A stretch of DNA of 64,000 nucleotides from Mycolicibacterium celeriflavum (GCF_010731795.1 NZ_AP022591.1:4836001-4900000), one strand, 5' to 3'. Shown: positions 1 to 9,167, numbered from the stretch's first letter. Notes: generated by a model not told the origin, from the letters alone. A program made the numbers and translations.

Positions 1-935
1 AAGGTTCCGATCATCGGTAGTGCGCTGATGAGATGATCCGCGTTGTCGGACAATGCCTTGACGACAGGATAGACATCTTTGATGTTGGCAGCGAAGTCGT
101 CTTTGGTGTGCCTCAGGACGCGTGCGGCGACCGTGGCGAACCGTTGCAGCGCGGCGAAAGCCTCGATGACCGGAGGCGCGTTGCTGTTGAGGACGCGTAA
201 CGCTGAGGGGATCGCTGCCAGTGCGCGCTCGAGTTTGTCGGAGCCGCCCGCGAGCACGGAGGCGAACCTGTTCAACTTGTCGATCGCGATGATGAGGTCA
301 CCGGTCTGGCGATCGACGGCAGCGGTCAGTTCGGCCAGGCGTGGAAGGAACTCGGCGAACTGTCCGGCGCGCCCGACCGTAGCGGTGTAGAGCTCATCGG
401 TGATGTCCTGCAACGCACCGAGATTGCCCTTGTTCACCACGACGCCCAGCGAGGACAACACCTCCTCGGTGGTGGGGTAGCGGCCCGCGTTGTCGATCGG
501 GATGGTCTGCCCGTCGGAGAGTCGACCCACCCCCGGCTCGGTCGTCGGCGCCGCCAGCTCCACGTGCTGGGAGCCCAACAGTGACGTTTGTGCCACCTTC
601 ACCACGCTATTGGCGGGGAGCTCGACGCTTGCGGCTATGGAGAGCCGCACCGCGGCGTAGAACGTGCCGTCGGCGCGCTGCTCTGCCCGCATGCCCGAGA
701 CGCTGCCGACGGTGACGTCGTCGACTTTCACCGGTGAGTTTTGCGCCAACGTGGAAACATCGGGCAGCTCGACGGTGACAGTGAAGGCGCCGGCGCCGTG
801 TCCGGCGGTACCCGGCATCGGAATTGAGTTCAGCCCATCGAACTCACAACCGCTCAGCAGGAGAACCGAAGCCGCGCAGCACCATACGCGCCTCGCCACA
901 GCCTTCGACGTGGACTTGTTGACCGCTGCCGTCAT
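1..935 (-). CDS. MCE-family lipoprotein, MceE-like (3' end outside window)
   Basis: Substrate-binding subunit of an Mce lipid importer, expected on the outer face of the cell membrane. The ATG at 933-935 overlaps the stop of the upstream mceD (TGATG). The N-terminus is a lipoprotein signal: basic start, hydrophobic VLLLSGC, with the lipidated Cys at about residue 30. This is typical of the fifth mce gene (LprK/MceE). An MCE/MlaD beta-domain follows (VELPDVSTLAQNSPVKVDDVTVG region), then the long helical segment of the family. About 311 codons are visible and the stop lies beyond base 1; mceF would be expected further left. Last visible gene of the mceA-E operon. Identity as MceE rests on position and lipobox. 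Confidence 0.85.
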   Translation of the reverse strand, partial: MTAAVNKSTSKAVARRVWCCAASVLLLSGCEFDGLNSIPMPGTAGHGAGAFTVTVELPDVSTLAQNSPVKVDDVTVGSVSGMRAEQRADGTFYAAVRLSIAASVELPANSVVKVAQTSLLGSQHVELAAPTTEPGVGRLSDGQTIPIDNAGRYPTTEEVLSSLGVVVNKGNLGALQDITDELYTATVGRAGQFAEFLPRLAELTAAVDRQTGDLIIAIDKLNRFASVLAGGSDKLERALAAIPSALRVLNSNAPPVIEAFAALQRFATVAARVLRHTKDDFAANIKDVYPVVKALSDNADHLISALPMIGT

Positions 936-2284
936 CAACGTTCCCCTTCAGGCGGAGTCGGCGCAGGGACTGGTGGAGCGTTTGGCGTGCTCGACCGGGC
1001 GGTTTCGGGAGGCACCAGCAGTGAGGTCAAGTCGGTGCCCGGGTCGATCTTCGGTGGAGTCACGCCGGGAAGGGGTTGCCACTGAAGCTGGGCAATCGGC
1101 GTGCGGGCTTTCGCCTCGGTCTCGGGGGTGTCGTAGATGATCTGGCCCTTGTAGGCGGTGATGCTGTTTATCGGGTGGAACAGCATCGGCGGATAGTTCA
1201 TGGTGATGCGCTTGAGAACCGGTGCCATCCGCTGTCGACAGATCTCGGCTCGTTTGAACGAATCTGCAGTGCCGCCGGTGTCGAAGGTTCCGCAGATGAA
1301 CTGCACCGGGTTGGCGAAATTCGGAAGCGTCAGCAGGCCCGATAGCGATCCCTGGGCGGGGCTGTAGATGTTGTAGAAGTTGGCCAGGCCGTGCGGAGCG
1401 ACGTGGAGGATCTGCTCGATATCCTCGCTGTGGTCGGTCAGGAGCTTGGTGAAGCTTGTCAGCCGGTCGATCGAACCGACCAGTGCGGCGTGATTCTCGT
1501 CGAGAAGCCCTCGGATGTCGCTCAGCGCCCGATTGAGTGTGCCCAGGGCGACATCGAGATCCGAGGAGCTATCGGCCAGCACTTGCGTCACCGTCGCGAC
1601 ACGGTTGGAGAACTGCAGAACCTGTTCGTTGCTGTCGGCCAGCGCGTCGACGAGGATACGCAGATTCTGCACCGTGCCGAACAAGTCGGTCCGGGAGTCG
1701 CCGAGACTTCCGGCAGCCTGGGACAATTCACGGATGGCCTGGCGGAACGACTGACCTTGACCGTCGAACGTATCCGCGGCCTGGTTGACGAACTTGGTGA
1801 GCGGGCCCTGCACCGACCCGGGCTGTGGACCTAGCTGTGAACTCAGTTTGGTGAGTTCGGATTTCACCTCATCCCATTCGACCGGAACCGCGGTGCGGTC
1901 TTCGGGTATGACGGCACGATCGCCCAGCGTCTGGCCACCGTTGTACACCGGCGCAAATTCGACGAACCGCGCCGATACCAGATTCGGCGCGATTATCAGC
2001 GCGTGTGCGTCAGCCGGTATCTCGACATCACCGCGCACCGCCATGACGATTCGGGAGTGCTGCGGCTGTGGCTCGATCGAGACAATGGTGCCGACCGGTA
2101 CCCCGGCGACCTTCACCTGGTCGCCCGGATAAAGACCGACAGCTGAGGAGAAGTAGCCGGTCACCGTGATGTCGTCGGTGTGTGGCCACACCTGCGTCAC
2201 TCCGGCGCACAGCGTCAGCACCAAGACCGATAGGACGCACAACCGCGTCCGCCAGCCTGCTCTGGACGGTCGGGGGGTGCTCAC
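935..2284 (-). CDS. MCE-family protein MceD
   Basis: Fourth gene of the minus-strand mce operon, 449 residues. It starts with GTG, overlapping the mceC stop by four bases, so translation is probably coupled. One N-terminal membrane anchor (about residues 13-33, VLSVLVLTLCAGV) is followed by an MCE/MlaD domain (DDITVTGYFSSAVGLYPGDQ, then GVPVGTIVSI), a long amphipathic helical region, and a Pro-rich tail ending PVPAPTPPEGER. The Pro-rich tail is common in mycobacterial MceC/MceD proteins. Role by family: part of the Mce hexamer that moves lipids through the envelope to the YrbE permease. The substrate cannot be told from sequence. Confidence 0.9.
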   Translation of the reverse strand: MSTPRPSRAGWRTRLCVLSVLVLTLCAGVTQVWPHTDDITVTGYFSSAVGLYPGDQVKVAGVPVGTIVSIEPQPQHSRIVMAVRGDVEIPADAHALIIAPNLVSARFVEFAPVYNGGQTLGDRAVIPEDRTAVPVEWDEVKSELTKLSSQLGPQPGSVQGPLTKFVNQAADTFDGQGQSFRQAIRELSQAAGSLGDSRTDLFGTVQNLRILVDALADSNEQVLQFSNRVATVTQVLADSSSDLDVALGTLNRALSDIRGLLDENHAALVGSIDRLTSFTKLLTDHSEDIEQILHVAPHGLANFYNIYSPAQGSLSGLLTLPNFANPVQFICGTFDTGGTADSFKRAEICRQRMAPVLKRITMNYPPMLFHPINSITAYKGQIIYDTPETEAKARTPIAQLQWQPLPGVTPPKIDPGTDLTSLLVPPETARSSTPNAPPVPAPTPPEGER

Positions 2285-3345
2285 GGTGACTTCGGCCTGA
2301 TGATCATGCGGGAAGTCATGAACCCGCGAAGGAAGTCGGCCAAGCTGTCGGGCAACTTGCCCGGTTGGAAGTAGGCGTCGAGCATCACTGCGCCGGTCGT
2401 GATGGGCGGCACTCCGTAGGTGTTCACGCTGAATCCGGGGCCCGAGCCGACGACCTCGCCGAGTTGGGTGGAGTAGCCCGGCAGTTGGCGAAGGGCCTCG
2501 CCGATATGGTCCTGTCGTGCGTTGAGGTTGTCGAGCACCAGGTTCAGCTTCTGCAACGTGTAGCCGAACTGCGGGCGATTGTCGTCGACGAATCCCGAGA
2601 GCTGGCGGGAGACTTCGTCGATCCCGGAAATAAGAGTCTGAAGTTGTTGCCGCCGTGCGGATAGTGCGGCGAACAGGCTGTTGCCGTCGATGATCAGCTG
2701 GTTGAGTTGGTCGGCGCGGTCGGCGACGATCGATGAGACCGACCGAGCGTGTTCGAGCAGTTCGCCGAGCTGGCCGTCTCGGGTGTTGATGCTGCGCGAC
2801 AGTGCGGCGATGCCGTCCAGCGCTTGGCGCAACTGGGGGGTGGCGTCGTGCAGGGTTTCGGTGAGCACTTGCAGCGCTTGGATGAACTGGCCGTCGTTGA
2901 TGCCGCCCGCGTTGGTGCCCAAATCCTGCAGCGCACTGCTCAGCGTGTAAGGAGTTGTGGTGCGTCCCACGGGAATCGACGTCGACGACCCTGCCCCGGC
3001 CGGGGTTACCTCCAAGGACCGTTGCCCCAGGACAGTGTCGGCCTTGATTGCGACGAGGGTTTGATCGCCGAGGCGGAGGTTGCGGTCGACAGTGAAGCCG
3101 ATCCGGGCCTTATGATCGACCAGCTCCACTGATGTCACCTGGCCGACGGTGTAGCCGTAGACCTCGACGTCGTTTCCGGCCACCAGACCTGCTGCATTGG
3201 TGAAGTAGGCGTCGTAGCGCTTGCCCTGCGGCCAGAACGGCAGCTGGGTGTAGCCGGCCGAGACCAGCATCAGGCAGACGACGAGAAAGATCCCGAACAA
3301 TCCGGTCCGCAGCGGATCGCGCTTGCCCCGTTCCTCACTCAGCAA
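2281..3345 (-). CDS. MCE-family protein MceC
   Basis: Third mce gene, 354 residues. The best start is TTG at 3345, overlapping the end of mceB by 11 bases; no ATG or GTG lies in frame before the membrane anchor. The anchor is LFGIFLVVCLMLVSAGYTQL. The MCE domain follows (YDAYFTNAAGLVAGNDVEVYGYTVGQV), then heptad-like helical sequence and a C-terminal part (YGVPPITTGAVMLDAYFQPG) typical of Mce proteins. Component of the Mce lipid-transport complex, cotranscribed with mceA, B, D and E as judged by the overlaps. Confidence 0.88.
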   Translation of the reverse strand: MLSEERGKRDPLRTGLFGIFLVVCLMLVSAGYTQLPFWPQGKRYDAYFTNAAGLVAGNDVEVYGYTVGQVTSVELVDHKARIGFTVDRNLRLGDQTLVAIKADTVLGQRSLEVTPAGAGSSTSIPVGRTTTPYTLSSALQDLGTNAGGINDGQFIQALQVLTETLHDATPQLRQALDGIAALSRSINTRDGQLGELLEHARSVSSIVADRADQLNQLIIDGNSLFAALSARRQQLQTLISGIDEVSRQLSGFVDDNRPQFGYTLQKLNLVLDNLNARQDHIGEALRQLPGYSTQLGEVVGSGPGFSVNTYGVPPITTGAVMLDAYFQPGKLPDSLADFLRGFMTSRMIIRPKSP

Positions 3346-4366
3346 AGGCGCACCTGCCCTTCGTCGGGTCCGGCGGTCCTCCGGCGGGAATGATGATGTC
3401 GCTACCTGCTGGACCGTTGATCTTGATCTTGACCGAGCAGTAGTAGAAGTTGAAAAACGATCCGTACGCGCCCAGCGATTGCAACCGCATGTAGTCCTCG
3501 GCCAGCGGTTCGATGACCTTGTTGATCTCGTCCTTGCGTTCGTCGAGTTTGGTTGCGAGAGGCCACGTGTTCTCCAGCACTCCCTGTATGGGCCGGCGAG
3601 AGCGGGTCAGCATATCGGTGAGGTCGGTCTCCGCGGACGCCAGCGGTTCGATGGCACCGGCGATCGGGTCACGTCCCGCCGCCAGGGCGGAGACGAGTTT
3701 CTGCAGCTGGTCGACGCTCTCGTCCAGTTCGGCTGACCGCCCATCAACTGCGCTGAGCACCTCGTTGAGATCGGTGATCACATCACCGATCAGCTGATCT
3801 CGAGAAGCGAGGTTTCGGGTGAAAGAACCTGTGCTGGACAGGATGTCAGCCAGCGCGCCACCCTTGCCCTGCAACAGTTCTATGACGGCGTTGCTGATCT
3901 CGTTCACCTTGGTGGCGTCCAGACCTTTGAGCACGGGACGCAGGCCACCCAGCAGGGCGTCGAGGTCGAGGGCCGGCTCCGTATGGCTCTGCGGGATCGT
4001 CGCCCCGGGCGGCAGTCTACGAAGATCTCCTGGCCCGGCTGTGATCTCCAGATACCTGTTGCCAACCAGATCCTGATAACGGATCACCGCGCGGGTGGAG
4101 GTGTAGAGCGCGAAGCGCTTGTTGACATCGAACGTGACGCTGGCGTGGCCGTCGCGGATTTCGATGTCTTTGACGTTGCCCACCACAATCCCCGCGATTC
4201 GGACGTCCTGGCCCTCCTTGAGCCGCGAAACCGACGCGAAATCAGCGTGATAGGTCACATCGGAGCCGAAGCGGAACTGCCCGAAGGTGACGACCAGAAG
4301 CCCAAGCACCAACAGCATCGCCACGGTGAAGATGGCGACCTTGAGCCCAACACGACGGTCACCCAT
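3335..4366 (-). CDS. MCE-family protein MceB
   Basis: Second mce gene, 343 residues. The ATG overlaps the TGA of mceA (TGATG at 4364-4368), indicating coupled translation. One N-terminal membrane segment (VAIFTVAMLLVLGLLVVTFG) is followed by the MCE domain (TYHADFASVSRLKEGQDVRIAGIVVG) and a helical region. The C-terminus, with Cys in FYYCSVKI and KGRCAFAE, is characteristic of MceB proteins. Same lipid importer as its neighbours. Confidence 0.9.
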   Translation of the reverse strand: MGDRRVGLKVAIFTVAMLLVLGLLVVTFGQFRFGSDVTYHADFASVSRLKEGQDVRIAGIVVGNVKDIEIRDGHASVTFDVNKRFALYTSTRAVIRYQDLVGNRYLEITAGPGDLRRLPPGATIPQSHTEPALDLDALLGGLRPVLKGLDATKVNEISNAVIELLQGKGGALADILSSTGSFTRNLASRDQLIGDVITDLNEVLSAVDGRSAELDESVDQLQKLVSALAAGRDPIAGAIEPLASAETDLTDMLTRSRRPIQGVLENTWPLATKLDERKDEINKVIEPLAEDYMRLQSLGAYGSFFNFYYCSVKIKINGPAGSDIIIPAGGPPDPTKGRCAFAE

Positions 4367-5568
4367 CAGTAATCATCCAACTCGGCGTAGGCCCCGTTGA
4401 ACAAGAACTGCAGCGTCGAGGGAGCGTCGAACTGCAACTCGGTGTTGGGTTGGTAGGGGACATAGGCGTTATCGGTTACCAGGAACGGCGGGCGATACCA
4501 CGAGTTGCGGCTCTGCTTTGCGGGCAGATTGGGCAATCCGCGACAGTTGGGGCCACCCGAAGCGTTGACGATCGGCAGGCTCTCGGGGTAGGTGTACGCC
4601 GGCGCCCCTGGGAGGAGGCCGGCGCTGACGAACAGGGATGGCTTCAGGCCGCCGAAATAGGGCCCCAGCTTCTGTAGGGTGTCGGCCAAAGCTTGTAGTA
4701 CACAGCCGTATTCCGGCGAGTAGTCACTCAACACCTTCAGGGGTGCGCGCAGACGTTGCATGGCAGCGATGTAGTCGTCAGCGCCGGCCGACAGTGTCTG
4801 CTCACCTTCGTTGGCGACGCCCACTGCCGCCAGCAGCGTGGCGTTGAGGTTGTCTTGTTGATCTACAAGCGTGTCGCTGATGGTCGGCACGTTGTCCAGC
4901 GTTGTTATCAGGTCAGGAGCGGCATCGGCATAAATGTCAAACGTTTCGCCTACTCGCTGAAGATCAGCCTGTAACGTCGGCAACTTCGGATTCAGCTGTG
5001 CCAAAAAATCATTCGCGTCCGAAATCGAGGCACCGACATCCTCGCCGTTATCACCCAAACCTTCACTGAGGGCGCTCATCGTCGCGTTGAGCTGGACCGG
5101 GTCGATCTTGTTGAGGGTGTCCACCAGCGTTTGGAACAGCGTGTTGGGCTCAACGGCGACTGTGTCTGTGGTGAATTGGGCGTCAGGGACCACCGCAGTT
5201 GGAGCCGGCTGAGCTGGTTCGAGAAACTCGACGGCTTTGGCCCCGAACACCGTCGTGCTGGCGATGCGCACCGTTGCGTTGGATGGTATGTAACCCAGCT
5301 GGTCCCGCCGAATTGAGAGCGTCAAACGCGCTTGGTGACCGTCGTATTCGATCGCCGAGACGTTGCCGACTTGGACACCCAGGTATTTGACCTTCGCGTC
5401 GCGATCCAGAACCAGACCCGCACGCTCAGCGAGGATCGTGACCGTGGCCACCGGAGTGAAGGCGCGGTAGTAGAAGAGGTAGGTGAACACCGCGCTAGCG
5501 CTGACCAGGAGCACGGCCACCAGTGCGGCGATGCGGACCGCACGGCGACGCGGCACGGCGATAGCCAT
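4366..5568 (-). CDS. MCE-family protein MceA
   Basis: First gene of the mce operon, about 400 residues. I chose ATG at 5568 over GTG at 5574 because the GGGAGGGG ribosome site lies about 8 bases before the ATG. Membrane anchor IAALVAVLLVSASAVFTYLFY; MCE domain (PVATVTILAERAGLVLDRDA, KYLGVQVGNVSAIEYDG); long helical part; MceA-like C-terminal half with Cys at YGCVLQAL and GGPNCRGLP. In standard mycobacterial mce loci yrbEA-yrbEB lie directly upstream on the same strand. Here they are 0.56 kb away and divergent, so this operon is driven from the 5569-6136 region without its own cis yrbE genes. Confidence 0.9.
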   Translation of the reverse strand: MAIAVPRRRAVRIAALVAVLLVSASAVFTYLFYYRAFTPVATVTILAERAGLVLDRDAKVKYLGVQVGNVSAIEYDGHQARLTLSIRRDQLGYIPSNATVRIASTTVFGAKAVEFLEPAQPAPTAVVPDAQFTTDTVAVEPNTLFQTLVDTLNKIDPVQLNATMSALSEGLGDNGEDVGASISDANDFLAQLNPKLPTLQADLQRVGETFDIYADAAPDLITTLDNVPTISDTLVDQQDNLNATLLAAVGVANEGEQTLSAGADDYIAAMQRLRAPLKVLSDYSPEYGCVLQALADTLQKLGPYFGGLKPSLFVSAGLLPGAPAYTYPESLPIVNASGGPNCRGLPNLPAKQSRNSWYRPPFLVTDNAYVPYQPNTELQFDAPSTLQFLFNGAYAELDDY

Positions 5569-6136
5569 GACCACACCCCTCCCATTCCGCGCCGGCCCCG
5601 CATGCGGCCATGGCAGCGCCCCCTGCGCCGGCCCGGCCCTCGTCGTTGGCAGCTGATAACTCGTGGGTGCTCCGAAACCTACCCCAGCTGAAGCGACGAC
5701 GTAAAGAAAAATACCTCTATAGGTTTGAATCCAGGGCCGGACCCTCGATCAGGCCCACCATCGAAGCAGTGGTTGTGGCTGGGCAGACTGGGTAGGCGGT
5801 GATTGCACCGAACAGTATCCCTTGGGTAGGGCCAGCGGTCGGAAGTGCCGTCGCATCGGCTCTGGCTCAGCGCAAATCTCTGACCGCCTTGAGGTTAGGA
5901 GTGTGACCTCTCCTTGCCAGTGCAAAATAACCGACCCGTATCCCCGCCTGAGGGGAGCGGGCCCGGCCAGTGTGACATGTGGCGATGTTCAGCCGAGCCC
6001 GACGGAGGGCGGGGACAGGTAACACTTGGATCGTAGTGCCTGTCTTGCTGATCGACAGTGCGCTCTGCGGTGTAAACCACTAGATCTTTTGCTAGGTGTG
6101 CGGACAGTGCGCGCGTTGACCCGATAGCCTTCGGGG
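5569..6136. promoter_or_regulatory. 568-bp intergenic region between divergent mceA and yrbEA
   Basis: No convincing ORF lies here. It must hold the mceA promoter (leftward) and probably the yrbEA promoter (rightward). Visible features: a GGGAGGGG ribosome site for mceA next to 5576-5583; two copies of GACAGTGCGC at 6054-6063 and 6103-6112, 49 bp apart, just upstream of yrbEA; and an A/T-richer stretch around 5700-5730 (GTAAAGAAAAATACCTCTATAGG). I could not assign clear -35/-10 pairs. Confidence 0.45.
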
Positions 6137-6901
6137 ATGGCGATTCAGCTGGCGGCTCCGGCTCGGGCCGTGGGCGGGTTCGTGGAGATGTCTTTTGATA
6201 CGTTCGCCAAGACTTTTCGGCGTCCGTTTCAGTTTCGGGAGTTTTTGGATCAGACGTGGATGATCGCGCGGGTGTCGTTGGTGCCGACGTTGTTGGTGGC
6301 GATTCCGTTCACGGTGTTGGTGGCGTTCACGCTCAATATTTTGTTGCGTGAGATCGGTGCGGCCGATTTGTCGGGGGCGGGTACCGCGTTTGGCACCATC
6401 ACTCAGTTGGGTCCGGTGGTGACGGTGTTGGTGGTGGCCGGGGCGGGGGCGACGGCGATCTGTGCTGATTTGGGGGCGCGCACCATCCGTGAGGAGATCG
6501 ACGCGATGCGGGTGTTGGGTATCGACCCGATTCAGCGGTTGGTGGTGCCGCGGGTGTTGGCCTCGACGTTTGTGGCGTTGTTGCTCAACGGTCTGGTGTG
6601 TCTGATCGGCCTGTCGGGTGGGTATGTGTTCTCGGTTTTTTTGCAGGGGGTCAATCCGGGGGCGTTCATCAACGGGTTGACGGTGCTGACCGGTCTGGGT
6701 GAGTTGGTGATGGCCGAGATCAAGGCGTTGCTGTTCGGTGTGGTGGCCGGGCTGGTGGGTTGTTATCGGGGGTTGACGGTCAAGGGTGGGCCCAAGGGGG
6801 TGGGCATCGCGGTCAACGAGACGGTGGTTTATGCGTTCATCTGCCTGTTCGTGATCAACGTGATCATGACCGCGGTCGGGGTGCGGGTGCTGGCCCGATG
6901 A
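6137..6901 (+). CDS. YrbEA-type MlaE/ABC permease subunit
   Basis: Integral membrane permease of an Mce lipid transporter (MlaE/DUF140 family), 254 residues, the usual length for YrbE A. Hydrophobic helices are visible around LVPTLLVAIPFTVLVAFTL, VVTVLVVAGAGATAICADLG, LVVPRVLASTFVALLLNGLVCL and a C-terminal VYAFICLFVINVIMTAVG. The family motif ADLGARTIREEIDAMRVLGIDP (shown in part) carries the EEIDA signature contacting the ATPase. ATGA overlap with yrbEB. The first ~600 bp use many TTG/GTG codons, whereas the end and yrbEB use CTG/CTC, which hints at recombination. Intact, but its partner yrbEB is disrupted. Confidence 0.9.
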   Translation: MAIQLAAPARAVGGFVEMSFDTFAKTFRRPFQFREFLDQTWMIARVSLVPTLLVAIPFTVLVAFTLNILLREIGAADLSGAGTAFGTITQLGPVVTVLVVAGAGATAICADLGARTIREEIDAMRVLGIDPIQRLVVPRVLASTFVALLLNGLVCLIGLSGGYVFSVFLQGVNPGAFINGLTVLTGLGELVMAEIKALLFGVVAGLVGCYRGLTVKGGPKGVGIAVNETVVYAFICLFVINVIMTAVGVRVLAR

Positions 6902-7270
6902 GCTATGACGTCACGGTGCGGTTGCGCCGCATGTTCAGCGGGGTGCCCAAGGCGGTGGACACCATCGGTGAGCAGGCGCTGTTCTACGGCGAGACGATGC
7001 GTTATCTGCCCAACGCGGTGCGCCGCTACCGCACCGAGACGATCCGCAACATCGCCGAGATGACGATGGGCACCGGGGCGTTGGTGATGATCGGCGGCAC
7101 CGTCGGGGTGGCGGCGTTTTTGACGCTGGCTTCGGGCGGGGTGATCGCCGTGCAGGGCTACTCCTCGCTGGGCAATATCGGGATCGAGGCGCTGACCGGG
7201 TTCTTGTCGGCGTTCCTCAACGTGCGCATCGTGGCCCCGGTGATCGCCGGGATCGCGCTGGCGGCCACCA

Positions 7271-7279
7271 TCGGCGCGG
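7271..7279 (+). repeat. Target-site duplication, left copy
   Basis: TCGGCGCGG, part of the yrbEB codons ATC GGC GCG G. The same bases recur at 8698-8706 on the other side of the IS. An 8-bp duplication (7271-7278 and 8698-8705) is equally possible, because the final G could belong to the element. Confidence 0.85.
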
Positions 7280-8697
7280 AGCCTGTCACGAATTTTGTGT
7301 AAGTCAGAGGTGATTTGACTACGAGTTGTACTCTAGCACAACGGGATTCGACCGGGGAACAGCCTAGCCAGTGTGTTCAATGCCACAGTCCAGTTGTAAG
7401 TGCCGGTGCCTGAGAAGCCTCCTCTCTCGCTGGAGATGTTGCGCAATCCCAGATACAGCAACTTCATCGCGGCGTCCTTGTCGGGAAAGTGACCGCGATT
7501 TTTGGTGATCTTGCGCAGCTGGAAGTTGATCGACTCGATCGCGTTGGTGGTGTAGACGATCTTGCGCAGCTCCACCGGGAAGTCCAGGAACGGCACGAAC
7601 TCAGGCCAGGCGTTGCGCCACACATCAATCGCGCCGGGATACTGGGCGCCGAATGCGGTGTCGAAGTCCTTGAGCGCGAGTTCGGCGGCCTCCACGGTCG
7701 CCGCGCCGTAGATCGCCCGCATCGACGTCGCGACCTTCTTGCGGTCCTTGTAGGACACGAACCGCATCGCGTTGCGGATCACGTGCACCACGCAGGTCTG
7801 CACCACGGTGTCGGGGTAGCACGAGCGGATCGCATCGGGCAGCCCGGTCAGCCCGTCGCAGCAGGCGATCAGGATGTCACGGACCCCGCGGTTGCGCAGA
7901 TCGATGACGACTTTCTGCCAGAATTTGGCGCCCTCGGAGTCTTGGATCCACACCCCCAGGGCATGTTTGCGGCCCTCCAGATCCACCCCAATGGCCAGAT
8001 AGGCCACCTTGGTGGTGACCACACCGTTGTCCTTGATCCGCAGCCGCAGCCCGTCGATATACAGGATCGGATAGACCTCGTCGAGCGGGCGGGACTGCCA
8101 GGCCTTGATCTCATCGACGACGACGTCTGTGACATTGGAGATCAACTCCCGCGACACCGCAGCCCCGTACACCTCCGCCAGGTGGGCCTCGATGTCGCGG
8201 GTGGTCATACCGCGCGAATACAGCGACAGCACAACGGAATTGATGTTGTTGAGCCGACGGGCCTTCTTCGGCACGATCGCCGGCTCAAAGGAGCCGTTGC
8301 GGTCGCGCGGCGCGTCGATTTGCACCGGGCCGTTGACCGTGGTCACCGTCTTGGACGTGGTGCCGTTGCGGGAATTGCCCGAGCCGCGCCCAGCCGGATC
8401 ACCGGACTCATAGCCCAGATGATGGGTCAACTCCGAATTCAGCGCCCGCTCCAGCACCGCCTTGGTCAACTCGTTGAGCAAACCATCCGCGCCATCGATC
8501 GGGGTACCCGACTTCACCGCATCCTTGATCAACGAATCCAACGTCTCCGCCGAGAACGTCTCGGCCAGCTGCCGCGCCGCCGACTTGTCCTCAGCCGGCA
8601 CCTGCGTGGTCTTGATCACAAAACACTCCTTCTGTCCGCCCAAACGGCGGTCCGATGATGGACCACCCCGGACTTACACAGATGGAATGACACGCCC
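7279..8697 (-). mobile_element. IS256-family insertion sequence (about 1.42 kb)
   Basis: Ends defined from the split gene and terminal repeats. The left end reads GCCTGTCACG...TGTGTAAGTC (from 7281). The reverse complement of the right end reads GCGTGTCATT...TGTGTAAGTC (to about 8695). Over about 25 bp these match at both edges with a diverged middle: imperfect terminal inverted repeats. The flanks carry an 8-9 bp duplication, TCGGCGCGG (the ninth base is ambiguous), as expected for IS256. One intact transposase is encoded leftward. Confidence 0.9.
7333..8619 (-). CDS. IS256-family transposase
   Basis: Mutator/IS256-type DDE transposase that moves the surrounding element, 428 residues. I chose GTG at 8619 because GAAGGAG sits about 8 bases upstream; an in-frame ATG at 8643 would precede the ribosome site. 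DDE landmarks: first Asp in YPILYIDGLRLRIKDNG, second Asp in DILIACCDGLTGLPDAI, and Glu in the C-terminal TTNAIESINFQLRK, which is the family signature. Upstream lies the conserved GNSRNGTTSKTV zinc/DNA-binding region. It appears intact, so the element may be active. Confidence 0.95.
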   Translation of the reverse strand: MIKTTQVPAEDKSAARQLAETFSAETLDSLIKDAVKSGTPIDGADGLLNELTKAVLERALNSELTHHLGYESGDPAGRGSGNSRNGTTSKTVTTVNGPVQIDAPRDRNGSFEPAIVPKKARRLNNINSVVLSLYSRGMTTRDIEAHLAEVYGAAVSRELISNVTDVVVDEIKAWQSRPLDEVYPILYIDGLRLRIKDNGVVTTKVAYLAIGVDLEGRKHALGVWIQDSEGAKFWQKVVIDLRNRGVRDILIACCDGLTGLPDAIRSCYPDTVVQTCVVHVIRNAMRFVSYKDRKKVATSMRAIYGAATVEAAELALKDFDTAFGAQYPGAIDVWRNAWPEFVPFLDFPVELRKIVYTTNAIESINFQLRKITKNRGHFPDKDAAMKLLYLGLRNISSERGGFSGTGTYNWTVALNTLARLFPGRIPLC

Positions 8698-8706
8698 TCG
8701 GCGCGG
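8698..8706 (+). repeat. Target-site duplication, right copy
   Basis: TCGGCGCGG directly after the right end of the IS256-family element. The yrbEB coding sequence resumes here as GGC ACC ACC GCC. Confidence 0.85.
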
Positions 8707-9167
8707 GCACCACCGCCCAACTCGGGGCGATGCGGGTGGCCGAGGAGATCGACGCGGTCGAAGCCATGGCGGTGCACTCGGTGTCCTATCTGGTCTCCAC
8801 CCGGCTGATGGCCGGCATGATCGCGATCATCCCGCTGTACTCACTGTCGGTGCTCGCGGCGTTCTTCGCCGCCCGCTTCACCACGGTGTTCATCAACAAC
8901 CAGTCCGCGGGCCTGTATGACCACTACTTCAACACCTTCCTGGTGCCCACCGACCTGCTGTGGTCCTTCCTGCAGGCGATCGTGATGGCCGTGGCGGTCA
9001 TGCTCGTGCACACCTACTACGGCTACAACGCCTCCGGCGGCCCGGTCGGTGTCGGCATCGCCGTCGGCCAGGCCGTGCGCACCTCCCTGATCGTCGTCGT
9101 CACCATCACCTTGTTCATCTCACTCGCCGTCTACGGCGCGTCCGGCAACTTCAACCTCTCCGGGTAG

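Larger units (their letters stand above)
6898..9167 (+). pseudogene. yrbEB permease gene, interrupted by an IS256-family element
   Basis: The 5' part (6898-7278) encodes MSYDVTVRLRRMFSG through GIALAATIGA. The 3' part (8706-9167) resumes GTTAQLGAMRVAEEIDAVEAMAV and runs to the stop at 9165-9167. Removing the IS and one copy of the target duplication restores one continuous frame of normal YrbEB length, with the EEIDAVEAM permease motif. As it stands, translation leaves yrbEB at the IS edge and stops at 7302 after a short foreign tail. The YrbE dimer encoded here should be non-functional. Both gene fragments show no further frameshift, suggesting recent insertion. Confidence 0.92.

Noticed and set aside
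7489..8658. 389-codon open frame opposite the transposase
   Set aside because: Antisense shadow; the minus-strand frame has the complete DDE motif set.
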